Shown: piece after piece, positions 25,545 to 33,874 of the stretch
How positions within the stretch are numbered: position 1 is the first letter of the stretch
Layout: every line of letters starts with the position of its first letter
From: Betaproteobacteria bacterium HGW-Betaproteobacteria-9
GTDB taxonomy: Bacteria > Pseudomonadota > Gammaproteobacteria > Burkholderiales > Burkholderiaceae_C
Assembly: GCA_002842215.1 (NCBI GenBank)
Contig: PHCC01000017.1
Location: 62,001-126,000 of the forward strand
Length of the DNA stretch: 64,000 nt
Reading direction: 5' to 3'
Program-made: the position numbers and the translations under genes
Notes under the pieces: generated by a model
What the model was told of the DNA's origin: nothing
The model's input: the letters and a program-made list of their open reading frames with translations, nothing else
Database searches by the model: none

Positions 25545-25712
25545 ACCCCCCGCGCCGCTTCGCGTCACCCCCCTCAAGGGGGGCTGAGGGCCGCGGCTCC
25601 AAGCCTGTCTGCGCAGGCTTGGACGGCCCGAAGAAGCCTCGCCTCTGGCAGGGCTGCGGCCTGCAAGGCGCACTGGCCGTCCGGCAAAGCCGGCCCGGCG
25701 GTGCCCTGGGGT
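25545..25712 (+). repeat. 3'-end structured repeat, extended copy after amtB pseudogene
   Basis: Starts about 9 nt after the stop at 25536, in the sense direction. C6 run, CGCCGC-tt-CGCG stem and CCCCCC/GGGGGG stem come first. About 90 bp of extra palindromic sequence (AAGCCTGTCTGCGCAGGCTT) follow, before CCGGCAAAGCCGG at 25681. Confidence 0.78.
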
Positions 25713-25784
25713 TTGCACCACCTTGCTCGTTGTCGATCTTGCTCCGGCGACATCGACAACTTGAGCCATTGAAAGGACGACGCC

Positions 25785-26207
25785 ATGACCTCCACTGAAA
25801 TCTTCGCCACCGCCGCCCACCTGCACGTGCTGCTGCGCCGCAAGACGGGGCGCGTGACGGACACCGAGTGGATGGCCACCAACGCCGACTACGCGCGCGC
25901 CATCGTGCGCTTCGCGCGCGAAAAAGCGGTCAGCGAGGGGTTGGACGAACTGCTGCCCTGGGCCGCCAAGCTGGAGACCGCGAGCACCGGCATGGGTGCT
26001 CCCGTGCGCAAGCCCCTGCTGCAAAGCGCCGCCGAGGCCTTGCGTGCCGCGCAGACGCCAGCCCCCCGGGCCAGCCGCCCCAGCGGTTTCGCCGACTCGG
26101 TGCCGGCGAGCGGGTTCAGCGCGTCGACGCAGCACTCGGGGTTTGGCGGTGGCAAGCGGACCGATGCCGACGGGCCGGACACGCGCTACGTGGGCGGGAT
26201 CCGCTGA
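25785..26207 (+). CDS. Unknown small protein
   Basis: 140 residues; GAAAGGACG provides a ribosome site 8 nt before the ATG. The N-terminal 70 residues are predicted helical (IFATAAHLHVLLRRKTGRVTD). The second half is Ala/Pro/Ser-rich with repeated SGF motifs (PSGFADS, ASGFSAS, HSGFGGG) and looks disordered. I do not recognise a domain. It stands alone between the repeat after amtB and the convergent GMC oxidoreductase gene. Base and codon use resemble the neighbours. Confidence 0.75.
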   Translation: MTSTEIFATAAHLHVLLRRKTGRVTDTEWMATNADYARAIVRFAREKAVSEGLDELLPWAAKLETASTGMGAPVRKPLLQSAAEALRAAQTPAPRASRPSGFADSVPASGFSASTQHSGFGGGKRTDADGPDTRYVGGIR

Positions 26208-26297
26208 AACGCGCTCTGTAGCACGGCATGGCGAAACTGCATCAGTTTTCCATGCCGCTGGAGCGCCACCCCGGCGCATGAAACGGTGCAGACCAGG

Positions 26298-26369
26298 GCG
26301 CCGCCGGGCCGGCTTTGCCGGACGGCCGTGCCGCCCCCTTGAGGGGATAGCGCGAAGCGCTGCGGGGGT
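26298..26369 (-). repeat. 3'-end structured repeat, copy after GMC oxidoreductase
   Basis: Begins 4 nt after the stop. Stem 1 is AGCGC-ttc-GCGCT, stem 2 CCCC-tcaa-GGGG, stem 3 CCGGCAAAGCCGG. Confidence 0.8.
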
Positions 26370-26377
26370 ATTTCACT

Positions 26378-28048
26378 TCAAGCCCCGCGCGCGATCCAGC
26401 GCGCCGCCTTCTCGGCGATCATCAGCGTCGGGCTGTTGGTGTTGCCGCTGGTGATGGTCGGCATCACGCCCGCGTCCACCACGCGCAGACCGGCCACGCC
26501 GCGCACGCGCAGGTGGCTGTCGACCACAGCCAGCGGGTCGTCGGCGCGGCCCATCCTGGTGGTGCCCACCGGGTGGAAGATGGTGCTGGCGATGTCGCCG
26601 GCCAGGCGCGCGAGTTCGTCGTCGCTCTGGTATTGCACGCCGGGCTTGAACTCCTCGGGCCGGTATTTCGCCATCGCCGGCTGCGCCACGATGTGCCGCG
26701 TCACGCGCAGGCTGTCGGCCGCGACCTGGCGGTCTTCGGCGGTGGAGAGGTAGTTGGGTGCGATGGCGGGCGCGTCTTCGCCGCGTGCGCTGCGGATGCG
26801 CACATGGCCGCGGCTGCCGGGGTTGAGGTTGCACACGCTGGCGGTGAAGGCCGGAAAGCTGTGCAGCGGCTCGCCGAAAGCGTCGAGGCTGAGCGGCTGC
26901 ACGTGGTATTCGAGGTTGGCGTAGGGCTGCGCCGGGTCGCTCTTGGTGAAGGCACCGAGCTGGCTGGGCGACATGCTCATGGGGCCGCTGCGCGTGAGCG
27001 CGTATTCGAGGCCGATGGCGGCCTTGCCCCAGAGCGAGTTGGCCAGGGTGTTGAGCGTTTTCGCGCCCTGCACTTTGTAGACCGAACGGATCTGCAGATG
27101 GTCTTGCAGGTTCTCGCCCACGCCGGGCAACTCGTGCAACACCTCGACCCCCGCCGCGCGCAACACCGGCGCCGGCCCGATGCCCGAGAGCTGCAGGATC
27201 TGCGCCGAGCCGATGCTGCCCGCGCTCAGCACCACCTCGCGCGCGGCCGACACGCTCACGCGCTGGCCGCCGCGCCGCAGCTCGGCGCCGCTGCAGCGCA
27301 GTGCGCCCGCCGCATCGCGCTCCAGCCGCAGGCGCTCCACCTGGGTCTCGGTCCACACCGTCAGGTTGGGCCGCTGCAACACCGGGCGCAAAAACGCCTT
27401 GCTCGCGTTCCAGCGCCAGCCGGCTTTCTGGTTCACCTCGAAATAGCCCACGCCCTCGTTGTTGCCGGTGTTGAAGTCGTCCGTGGCCGGTATGCCCGCC
27501 TGCTGCGCGGCCAACGCGAACGCATCGAGCACGTCCCAGCGCAGGCGCTGTTTTTCGATGCGCCATTCGCCGGTGCTGCCCGCCGCCTGGTTGCCGTGCA
27601 GCAGCGTGAAGGCCGGGTTGCTCTGGCTCTCGTTCGCCGCGTCGAGGCGGTAATGGTCTTCGTGCGCCTTGAAGTCGGGCAGGCTGTTCTGCCAGCGCCA
27701 GTCGGCGTCTCCCGTGAGCTCGGCCCACTGGTCGTAGTCACGCGCCTGGCCGCGCATGTAGATCATGCCGTTGATGCTGGAGCAGCCGCCCAGGCCCTTG
27801 CCGCGCGGGTAGCGCAGGCGGCGGCCGTTGAGGCCCGGGTCGGCCTCGGTCTGGTAGAGCCAGTCGGTGCGCGGGTTACCGATGCAATACAGGTAACCCA
27901 CCGGGATGTGGATCCAGTGGTAGTCGTCCTTGCGCCCGGCTTCGACCAGCAGCACGCGGCGCGACGGGTCGGCGCTGAGCCGGTTGGCGAGCAGGCAGCC
28001 GGCCGTGCCGGCGCCGATGACGATGTAATCAAACGTGGGTTGGGTCAT
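26378..28048 (-). CDS. GMC-family FAD oxidoreductase (choline/alcohol dehydrogenase-like)
   Basis: 556 residues from the ATG at 28048; the open frame to 28099 would overlap the preceding gene. An N-terminal dinucleotide fold (VIGAGTAGCLLANRL) binds FAD, LPRGKGLGGCSSING-type GMC signature 1 lies near residue 80, and AGSIGSAQILQLSGIGP is signature 2. The C-terminus has the active-site His-Pro of IFHPVGTTRMG and the conserved GNTNSPTLMIAEK. The substrate (choline, long-chain or aromatic alcohol) cannot be read from sequence. It follows the DUF2007 gene by 7 nt and is divergent from a LysR regulator, which may control it. Confidence 0.92.
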   Translation of the reverse strand: MTQPTFDYIVIGAGTAGCLLANRLSADPSRRVLLVEAGRKDDYHWIHIPVGYLYCIGNPRTDWLYQTEADPGLNGRRLRYPRGKGLGGCSSINGMIYMRGQARDYDQWAELTGDADWRWQNSLPDFKAHEDHYRLDAANESQSNPAFTLLHGNQAAGSTGEWRIEKQRLRWDVLDAFALAAQQAGIPATDDFNTGNNEGVGYFEVNQKAGWRWNASKAFLRPVLQRPNLTVWTETQVERLRLERDAAGALRCSGAELRRGGQRVSVSAAREVVLSAGSIGSAQILQLSGIGPAPVLRAAGVEVLHELPGVGENLQDHLQIRSVYKVQGAKTLNTLANSLWGKAAIGLEYALTRSGPMSMSPSQLGAFTKSDPAQPYANLEYHVQPLSLDAFGEPLHSFPAFTASVCNLNPGSRGHVRIRSARGEDAPAIAPNYLSTAEDRQVAADSLRVTRHIVAQPAMAKYRPEEFKPGVQYQSDDELARLAGDIASTIFHPVGTTRMGRADDPLAVVDSHLRVRGVAGLRVVDAGVMPTITSGNTNSPTLMIAEKAARWIARGA

Positions 28049-28055
28049 GGTGGGT

Positions 28056-28340
28056 TCACTCGGGGGGCAAGCTGTCGTCGGGCAGGCTGAAATCGCCACG
28101 CTGGAAGGCTGCGACCACCGCCTCGGCCTCGGCCACGCGGCGCTCGGGCACCAGCACGCGCACCGGGATCGCGCCGGCCAGCAGGGTGTGGGCCTGCACC
28201 AGGTGCGCGTCAGCCACCACCGCGGGCACGCCGGCCGACTGCAGGCAGCCGCGCAGCAGGTAGGCCTCGGTGGGGCTGAAGAAGGTGGCCAGCGTCTGCC
28301 AGTCGCCTTCGCTCGGGTCGTAGGGGCTGTCGCCGTGCAT
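28056..28340 (-). CDS. DUF2007-family small protein
   Basis: 94 residues. WQTLATFFSPTEAYLLRGCLQSAG and the following AVVADAHLVQAHTLL, then IPVRVLVPERRVAEAEAVV, match the DUF2007 (putative signal-transducing) domain, a small ferredoxin-like fold related to PII-type subunits. No function is established. It lies 7 nt upstream of the GMC oxidoreductase gene in a likely two-gene unit, divergent from lysR. Confidence 0.8.
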   Translation of the reverse strand: MHGDSPYDPSEGDWQTLATFFSPTEAYLLRGCLQSAGVPAVVADAHLVQAHTLLAGAIPVRVLVPERRVAEAEAVVAAFQRGDFSLPDDSLPPE

Positions 28341-28474
28341 GGTCAGGGGCGCCGGTGAAGGCGCTGGGTATTTGCGGTGCTCATGGTCTGCTCACTGGAA
28401 TGGCGCGAGTTTGTGGACCGCCCGCGCAAAAGTCCAATGAAATCGCCAGCGGCTTGGTATAAGTCTGGCAAATA

Positions 28475-29428
28475 ATGAAAGCCGCCATGCCCCCACCCAC
28501 ACCCCCCACCGCCGCGCCGGGCCGCCTGCCCAGCGTGGACCCGCAGACCCTGCGCGCCTTCGTGGCCGTGGCGCGCGAAGGCAATGTGTCGCGCGCCGCG
28601 TTGCGTCTGCACCTGAGCCAGCCGGCGGTGAGCCTGCAGCTGAAAACCCTGGCCGAGGTCACCGGGCTGGCGCTGTTCACCCGCACCCCCCAGGGCATGG
28701 CGCTCACGCACGACGGCGCCGCCCTGCTGCCCGTGGCCGAACGCTCGCTCGCCACCCTGGCCGACTTCGGCCAGGCCGCCGCCGCCCTGCACACCACCGT
28801 GCGCGGCACGCTGCGCATCGGCACCATCCTCGACCCCGAGTTCACCCGGCTCGGCGCCTTTCTGAAACAGCTCGTCGAGTCCAGCCCGCAGGTGGGCACC
28901 GAGTTGCGCCAGGGCATGAGCGGCGACGTGCTGGCGCAGATCGCGCGCGGCGCGCTCGACGTGGGCTTTTTCCTCAACCTGCCCGACGACCCGGTGGGTG
29001 CGCCCTACCGGCTGCGCCCGCTCACCCGCTTCACCTACCGCGTGCTCGCGCCCGCCGGCTGGGGCCCGCAGGTGCGCGGCAAAGACTGGAAGGCCCTGGC
29101 CGCCCTGCCCTGGCTCGCCACGCCACCCGCCAGCGCCCACCACCGGCTGCAGCGCCGCGTGTTCGGCCCTGGCTCGCTCACCGGGCTGGAGCCCCGGCGC
29201 GTGGCCCTGGTGGACCAGGAAGCGTCGATGCTCGACCTGGTGAAAAGCGGCGTCGGCCTGAGCCTGGTGCGCGACGCCATCGCCATGCGCGAAGCCCAGG
29301 CCCGCGGCCTGGTGGTGGCCGACCAGGTGGCGCTGGAATGCGACCTGAGTTTTGTTTGTCTGGAGGAACGCGCGGGGGAGCCGGTGATCACGAGCGCCTG
29401 GGGGGCGCTGGAGGCGGTTTGGGGGTGA
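28475..29428 (+). CDS. LysR-type transcriptional regulator
   Basis: 317 residues. The N-terminal winged helix (LRAFVAVAREGNVSRAALRLHLSQPAVSLQLKTL-type segment) and the substrate-binding domain (GTLRIGTILDPEF, GALDVGFFL, LVKSGVGLSLVRD) are typical. The first 22 residues are Pro/Ala-rich, so a later start is conceivable, although none has a good ribosome site. The gene diverges from the DUF2007/GMC pair across about 134 bp, the usual arrangement for a regulator and its target. The effector is unknown. Confidence 0.9.
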   Translation: MKAAMPPPTPPTAAPGRLPSVDPQTLRAFVAVAREGNVSRAALRLHLSQPAVSLQLKTLAEVTGLALFTRTPQGMALTHDGAALLPVAERSLATLADFGQAAAALHTTVRGTLRIGTILDPEFTRLGAFLKQLVESSPQVGTELRQGMSGDVLAQIARGALDVGFFLNLPDDPVGAPYRLRPLTRFTYRVLAPAGWGPQVRGKDWKALAALPWLATPPASAHHRLQRRVFGPGSLTGLEPRRVALVDQEASMLDLVKSGVGLSLVRDAIAMREAQARGLVVADQVALECDLSFVCLEERAGEPVITSAWGALEAVWG

Positions 29429-29520
29429 GGGGGAGAGCTATTTCGGCATGCCGTCGACCGGTTGCGGAAGTTCAGTGCTACATAGCAAATGGTTGCTTCT
29501 CAGCACCTAAACTGAGCCAC

Positions 29521-30402
29521 ATGGAATGCGATCGAAATGAGAAACAAGACGGTCATAGCTACACCGAGGCGCAGGCGCGCAACCTGATGGACCAAATGCT
29601 GGAATTGCGCGACGCACAGCCTGTCGTCCGGCTTGACCTCGCGCACCTTTCCGAGCAACTCACCGTCCCACGTGCCAAGACCTTTGCGACTGAAGCGCTT
29701 GGCCGTCGGCTGCCAATCGTCGAACGAGCGGTTCTGAATGTCTTTCGAATCTACCCGCCTGACCGCCGCAAATTTATCGAACCGGACGAGGGTGCCGACA
29801 TTGCCATCCAGCTTCACGCATTCGCTATTAACGTCTACGCGTTGTTCGACAACATAGCTTGGATCTGCGCGCTGGAGGCTAAGCTGGACATCGCGCCCAT
29901 GGATATTGGTCCATTCAAACGGCAATGCCAGGCAGCAATTCCTGCAGACTTTCGAACTTACCTTGCTGAAACAAAGGTGCGAAGTTGGTTCAACGAGTAC
30001 GGAAAGGTGTACCGCGACTCGACGGCCCACCGCATTCCCCCATACCTGCCGCCGCGCGTGCTAACGCCGGACGAGGTGGCGCGTTGGCAAGAGCTACACG
30101 GAGAGTCAATGCAATTACTCACCGAGCCGCGCCTCCGTGAAGCCTACGGCAGCACCAACGAACTACTCGCTCGCCACGAAAAGCTGGAAGCTGAAAAGTA
30201 CGCGCTCGGTCGCAACAGCACCATGATTGGCCTCTCCCTAACAGGAGAGGATGCGAACCCACTGGTGTATCTACATCCACAACTGCTATGTGACTGGGGC
30301 TTAGCGCACGAGTTGGTGCGAGCATTCACGAGGGCAATGCGCGCTGAGCGCGGCTGGTCGGAACCTTTCATTCCTCCGTTGGCAGTTCGTGGTCCCTTTT
30401 GA
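29521..30402 (+). CDS. Unknown protein with HEPN-like R-x4-H motif
   Basis: 293 residues from the ATG at 29521; the open frame extends upstream to 29338 but that part overlaps lysR. Largely helical. YGKVYRDSTAHRIPPYLPP near residue 170 contains R-x4-H, the signature of HEPN RNase folds, and is followed by a proline-rich conserved-looking turn. Codon use is clearly more A/T-rich (AAA, GAA, ATT and ACT common) than in the neighbours, suggesting recent transfer. It is single, with no obvious partner, and lies between lysR and a thioesterase gene. HEPN assignment is by motif only. Confidence 0.7.
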   Translation: MECDRNEKQDGHSYTEAQARNLMDQMLELRDAQPVVRLDLAHLSEQLTVPRAKTFATEALGRRLPIVERAVLNVFRIYPPDRRKFIEPDEGADIAIQLHAFAINVYALFDNIAWICALEAKLDIAPMDIGPFKRQCQAAIPADFRTYLAETKVRSWFNEYGKVYRDSTAHRIPPYLPPRVLTPDEVARWQELHGESMQLLTEPRLREAYGSTNELLARHEKLEAEKYALGRNSTMIGLSLTGEDANPLVYLHPQLLCDWGLAHELVRAFTRAMRAERGWSEPFIPPLAVRGPF

Positions 30403-30491
30403 TCCCTGACATACGTTCTCGGCCGGACCAGTTCCTGTGATTCACACCTGCCCGTCGCAGACTCCACGTTTCGGCCAGCCCCTCACCGCCT

Positions 30492-30965
30492 TTACCGCAC
30501 CGCCCCAAACCGCTGCTCCATCTCGCGCCGCATGGTCTTGCGCACCTCGGCCGCGGCGTGGCGGCGGCGCTCGTCGGGCGTGAAGGGACGCAGCGGCGCC
30601 ACGGTGGTGGGCTTGCCGGCGTCGTCCACCGCGACCATGGTGAAGAAACAGCTGTTGACGTGGCGGTTTTCCTGGGTGCGGATGTTTTCCGCGATCACCT
30701 TGATGCCCACTTCCATGGACGAGCTGCCGGTGTGGTTGACCGAGGCGAGGAAGGTGACGAGTTCGCCCACGTGGATGGGCTGGCGAAACACCACCTGGTC
30801 CACGCTGAGCGTCACCACATAGGCTGCGGCGTAGCGGCTGGCGCAGGCGTAGGCCACCTGGTCGAGCAGCTTGAGAATCGAGCCGCCGTGCACCTTGCCG
30901 GAGAAGTTGGCGGTGTCGGGGGTCATGAGCACGGTCATGCTCAACTGGTGGGCGGGGAGTTCCAT
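30492..30965 (-). CDS. Acyl-CoA thioesterase (YciA/hotdog family)
   Basis: 157 residues from the ATG at 30965; a GTG at 31025 would add 20 unconserved residues. The hotdog-fold core is SGKVHGGSILKLLDQVAYACASR, whose Asp is the catalytic residue of YciA-like enzymes. It is followed by VVTLSVDQVVFRQPIHVGELV and the SSSMEVGIKVIAEN strand. It hydrolyses acyl-CoA in the cytoplasm; the chain-length preference is not readable. A short basic tail (RRRHAAAEVRKTMRREMEQR) ends the protein. Confidence 0.9.
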   Translation of the reverse strand: MELPAHQLSMTVLMTPDTANFSGKVHGGSILKLLDQVAYACASRYAAAYVVTLSVDQVVFRQPIHVGELVTFLASVNHTGSSSMEVGIKVIAENIRTQENRHVNSCFFTMVAVDDAGKPTTVAPLRPFTPDERRRHAAAEVRKTMRREMEQRFGAVR

Positions 30966-31043
30966 GGGGGGGTGTTCTGCAGTGGGCGGGGGCCGGATTG
31001 TCTCAAGAAGCAGCGATCGTGCCACGGGTCACCCCACCGCGAA

Positions 31044-31694
31044 TCAGTGAAACCCGAAGGCCTGCGCCAGCGACCACGCCGCCCCCAGCAGCAAGACGGC
31101 GCCCACCGACTGCCCGGCCAGCACCTGCGCCCGGCCGCTGCCGCGCAGCCAGGCCTTCACCCGCACGGCGCCCAGCGCCACCGCGCCGTACACGGCGGCC
31201 TGCGTGAGCGCGATGAGGGTGCCCATGGCCACGGCCTGCACCGCCATGGAGCCGTGTTCGGGCCGCGCAAACTGCGGGTAGACCGCGATCATGAAGAGGT
31301 AAGCCTTGGGGTTGAGCAGGCAGGTGAGCAGCCCGCGCCGGAAGGTGGCGCCCCAGGGGCGCGAGGCTTCGGCGCGCACCTCGCCCAGCGCCGAGGCCCC
31401 GCGCACGAGCGACCCGCCGATCCAGCCCAGGTAGAGCGCACCCGCCATCAGCATCACGCTGAGCAGTTGCGGCACGGCCTGCAGCGCCAGGCCCACGCCC
31501 AGCGCCGCCATGGCGGTGTGCGCCACGCCACCGGCCACGATGCCGGCCAGCGCGGCCACACCGCCCTTGAAGCCATCGACCAGCGTGCTGCCCAGCACGA
31601 AGGCCATGTCCATGCCCGGCAACACGATGATGCCGAGCACCAGGACGAAGAAGAGCCAGAGCTGTGAAGCGTGAGCGAGGGAGAACCCGTCCAT
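31044..31694 (-). CDS. LysE/RhtB-family amino-acid exporter
   Basis: 216 residues from the ATG at 31694. Six hydrophobic helices and the family segments LGIIVLPGMDMAFVLGSTLVDG (N-terminal PGP-like motif, here PGMD) and GLLTCLLNPKAYLFM are present. Presumed exporter of amino acids or analogues across the inner membrane. It is divergent from the WYL regulator at 31788, with about 93 bp between them, which suggests that regulator as its controller. Confidence 0.88.
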   Translation of the reverse strand: MDGFSLAHASQLWLFFVLVLGIIVLPGMDMAFVLGSTLVDGFKGGVAALAGIVAGGVAHTAMAALGVGLALQAVPQLLSVMLMAGALYLGWIGGSLVRGASALGEVRAEASRPWGATFRRGLLTCLLNPKAYLFMIAVYPQFARPEHGSMAVQAVAMGTLIALTQAAVYGAVALGAVRVKAWLRGSGRAQVLAGQSVGAVLLLGAAWSLAQAFGFH

Positions 31695-31787
31695 GGTGAA
31701 ACGACCTGAAAGTTGAAGTCGCTGCATGCTGCGCCGCATACCATGTCACCTGATGTCATGTTTTAAGAACGCCTGAAAATTCCTGCG

Positions 31788-32786
31788 ATGAAAGCGAGCC
31801 GCCTGCTGTCCATCCTGATGCTGCTGCAGGCCCACGGCCGCATGACGGCGCCCGCGCTGGCGCGGGCGCTGGAGGTGTCGCCGCGCACCATCCTGCGCGA
31901 CATCGACCAGCTCTCGGCCGCGGGCGTGCCGCTCTGGGGCGAGCCGGGCCGGTTCGGCGGCTTCCAGTTGCGCGATGGCTGGAGCACCACGCTGACCGGC
32001 ATGACCGGGCCTGAATCGCAGGCCCTGCTGTTGGCCGGGCTGCCGGGCGCGGCGACGGACCTGGGCCTGGGCGCGGCGGCGGCTTCGGCGCGGCTGAAGA
32101 TGGTGGCCAGCCTGCCGGCCGAATGGCGCGAGCAGGCCGACCGCGTGGGCGCACGCCTGCACATCGACCCGGTGGACTGGTACCGCGCGCAGGAGACGCC
32201 GGTGCATCTGCGCGAGGTGGCCGAGGCGGTGTGGAACTGCCGGCGCATCGCGCTGCGCTACGAGAGCTGGCGCGGTCAGGCCGAGCGCGAGCTGGAGCCG
32301 CTGGGTCTGGTGCTGAAGGCGGGCACCTGGTACATGGCGGCGCGCAGCCAGGGCCAGCCCGAGGTGCGCACCTACCGGCTGGCCGCGGTGCGCGCGCTGC
32401 GCACGCTGCCCACGCGCTTCAGGCGCCCGGCGGGTTTTGACCTGGCGCGCTATTGGCAGGCGTCGGCAGCGCGCTTCGAGGCGGAGCTGCAGCGGCTGCA
32501 GGCGCGGGTGCGGGTGTCACCGCGGGCCATGGGCTGGCTGGTGAATGCGCGCACGCCGTTTGCCCGTGTGGAAGACGACGCGGCGGCGCCAGGCGTGGGG
32601 CGCGAAGGCTGGGTGTGTGTGCTGCTGCCGATCGAGTCCATCGAGCACGGGGCGCGGCGCCTGCTGTCTTACGGGGCGGAGGTGGAGGTGCTGGCGCCAG
32701 CCGCGCTGCGCCAGCACCTGCAGGGTGAGCTGGCGGCGACGCGGGCGCTGTATGCGAGCGCTGGATCGGGCGCTGCGGCGGCTTGA
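31788..32786 (+). CDS. YafY-type WYL-domain transcriptional regulator
   Basis: 332 residues. An N-terminal helix-turn-helix (LLSILMLLQAHGRMTAPALARAL then SPRTILRDIDQLSAAGVPL) is followed by the WYL domain near residues 150-215 (LRYESW, EPLGLVLKAGTWYMAAR, RTYRLAAVRAL) and the C-terminal WCX extension. WYL regulators sense small ligands or nucleic acids. It diverges from the LysE-type exporter gene and is the likely regulator of it. Confidence 0.9.
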   Translation: MKASRLLSILMLLQAHGRMTAPALARALEVSPRTILRDIDQLSAAGVPLWGEPGRFGGFQLRDGWSTTLTGMTGPESQALLLAGLPGAATDLGLGAAAASARLKMVASLPAEWREQADRVGARLHIDPVDWYRAQETPVHLREVAEAVWNCRRIALRYESWRGQAERELEPLGLVLKAGTWYMAARSQGQPEVRTYRLAAVRALRTLPTRFRRPAGFDLARYWQASAARFEAELQRLQARVRVSPRAMGWLVNARTPFARVEDDAAAPGVGREGWVCVLLPIESIEHGARRLLSYGAEVEVLAPAALRQHLQGELAATRALYASAGSGAAAA

Positions 32787-32805
32787 GCGCCGCTGGGCTG
32801 GCGCG

Positions 32806-33672
32806 TCAGGCGTCCGGCTGCACCGCCAGGGGGAAGTCGTAGTCCGGGTCGAGCGCACGCCCGGCCATGACCGGCAGCATGAGGCTGATGAAGACATCGC
32901 CCAGCCAGCGCCGCAGCGCCGGGTCGGCCATGTCGCCCTCGGTGAGCAGGCGCAGGGCGCTGAAGGTTTCGATACCGTGGCCCACTTCCAGGCCGAAGGG
33001 CACCGGTGGCGGCACCGCGCCAGTGGCCGGGGCCGCGCCGGTCTCCAGCAGCCAGGCGCTCAGGAAACGTTCGAAATAGCCGACCGTGCCACGGCGCCAG
33101 ACCTCGGCGACGTAGAAGCTCCAGGCCCCGGGTTCCTCGGTCACGAAGCCCCAGTCGAATTCGTGGACGCGTTCGGGCGCCTGCTCGAAAACCCCGACAC
33201 CGCGCACGTCGGCACGGGTGGCGTATTCCGAGAACAGCGGCCCCGGCCCGCTGGCGTCGCCCGCCACGAAGCGCGCCACCTCGTCGGCGTCGGCGGTGAA
33301 AAACGGCCCCGGCTCCGACCACGCGGGCTTGGCCCGGTTCAACAGCCGCGCGGTCGCGTCCACACTCTTGCGCGCGAGGATGCACCAGTCCATGAACTGC
33401 TTGCGCCCTTCGGGGGTCGAGATCTGCTCGACCACCTGATCGAACGCGGCGTCGTCCTGGTAAGGGCCGTCCTCGCGCATGCGCAGCACCAGGTCGAGCA
33501 TGGAATTGCGGGTGATGTGTTCGATGGTGTAGGCCGTCTCGCCGCCCTCGAACTCGCTCATCGCCTGCTGGACCCAGGCCACGGTTTCCAGCTGCGTGAG
33601 CCCTTGCGGCGCCTGCGGCATGTCGTTGAAAAGTGCACGAAGCACGCGTACCGTATCCAGATCGCTCGCCAT
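32806..33672 (-). CDS. Unknown cytoplasmic protein
   Basis: 288 residues from the ATG at 33672 (GGAG 5 nt upstream); a longer frame to 33759 lacks support. No signal peptide or membrane segment. Helical N-terminus (LDTVRVLRALFNDMPQAPQGLTQLETVAWVQQAM) and several Trp/Phe-rich stretches (EFDWGFVTEEPGAWSFYVAEVW) suggest a globular enzyme-like fold, but I do not recognise the family. It converges with the WYL regulator gene. Codon use matches the chromosome. Confidence 0.72.
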   Translation of the reverse strand: MASDLDTVRVLRALFNDMPQAPQGLTQLETVAWVQQAMSEFEGGETAYTIEHITRNSMLDLVLRMREDGPYQDDAAFDQVVEQISTPEGRKQFMDWCILARKSVDATARLLNRAKPAWSEPGPFFTADADEVARFVAGDASGPGPLFSEYATRADVRGVGVFEQAPERVHEFDWGFVTEEPGAWSFYVAEVWRRGTVGYFERFLSAWLLETGAAPATGAVPPPVPFGLEVGHGIETFSALRLLTEGDMADPALRRWLGDVFISLMLPVMAGRALDPDYDFPLAVQPDA

Positions 33673-33874
33673 GTCGGCTCCGGGGTGAGAAGAAACGAAG
33701 GGATTCTCGGCCGCTGACGTCGACCGATGAACCGCGCCCAGTGAACAGCATAGCCGCAAGGCCCGCCGACCGGAGCCGGGCCTGGAAACACGCCAGTTCC
33801 CGCCCGTGCGGCGGAAGGTCGGGCACTTGCCCTGGTGTTTGCCGTGCCCGTGCGGTCAGTCGTTTGGAAGGCGC

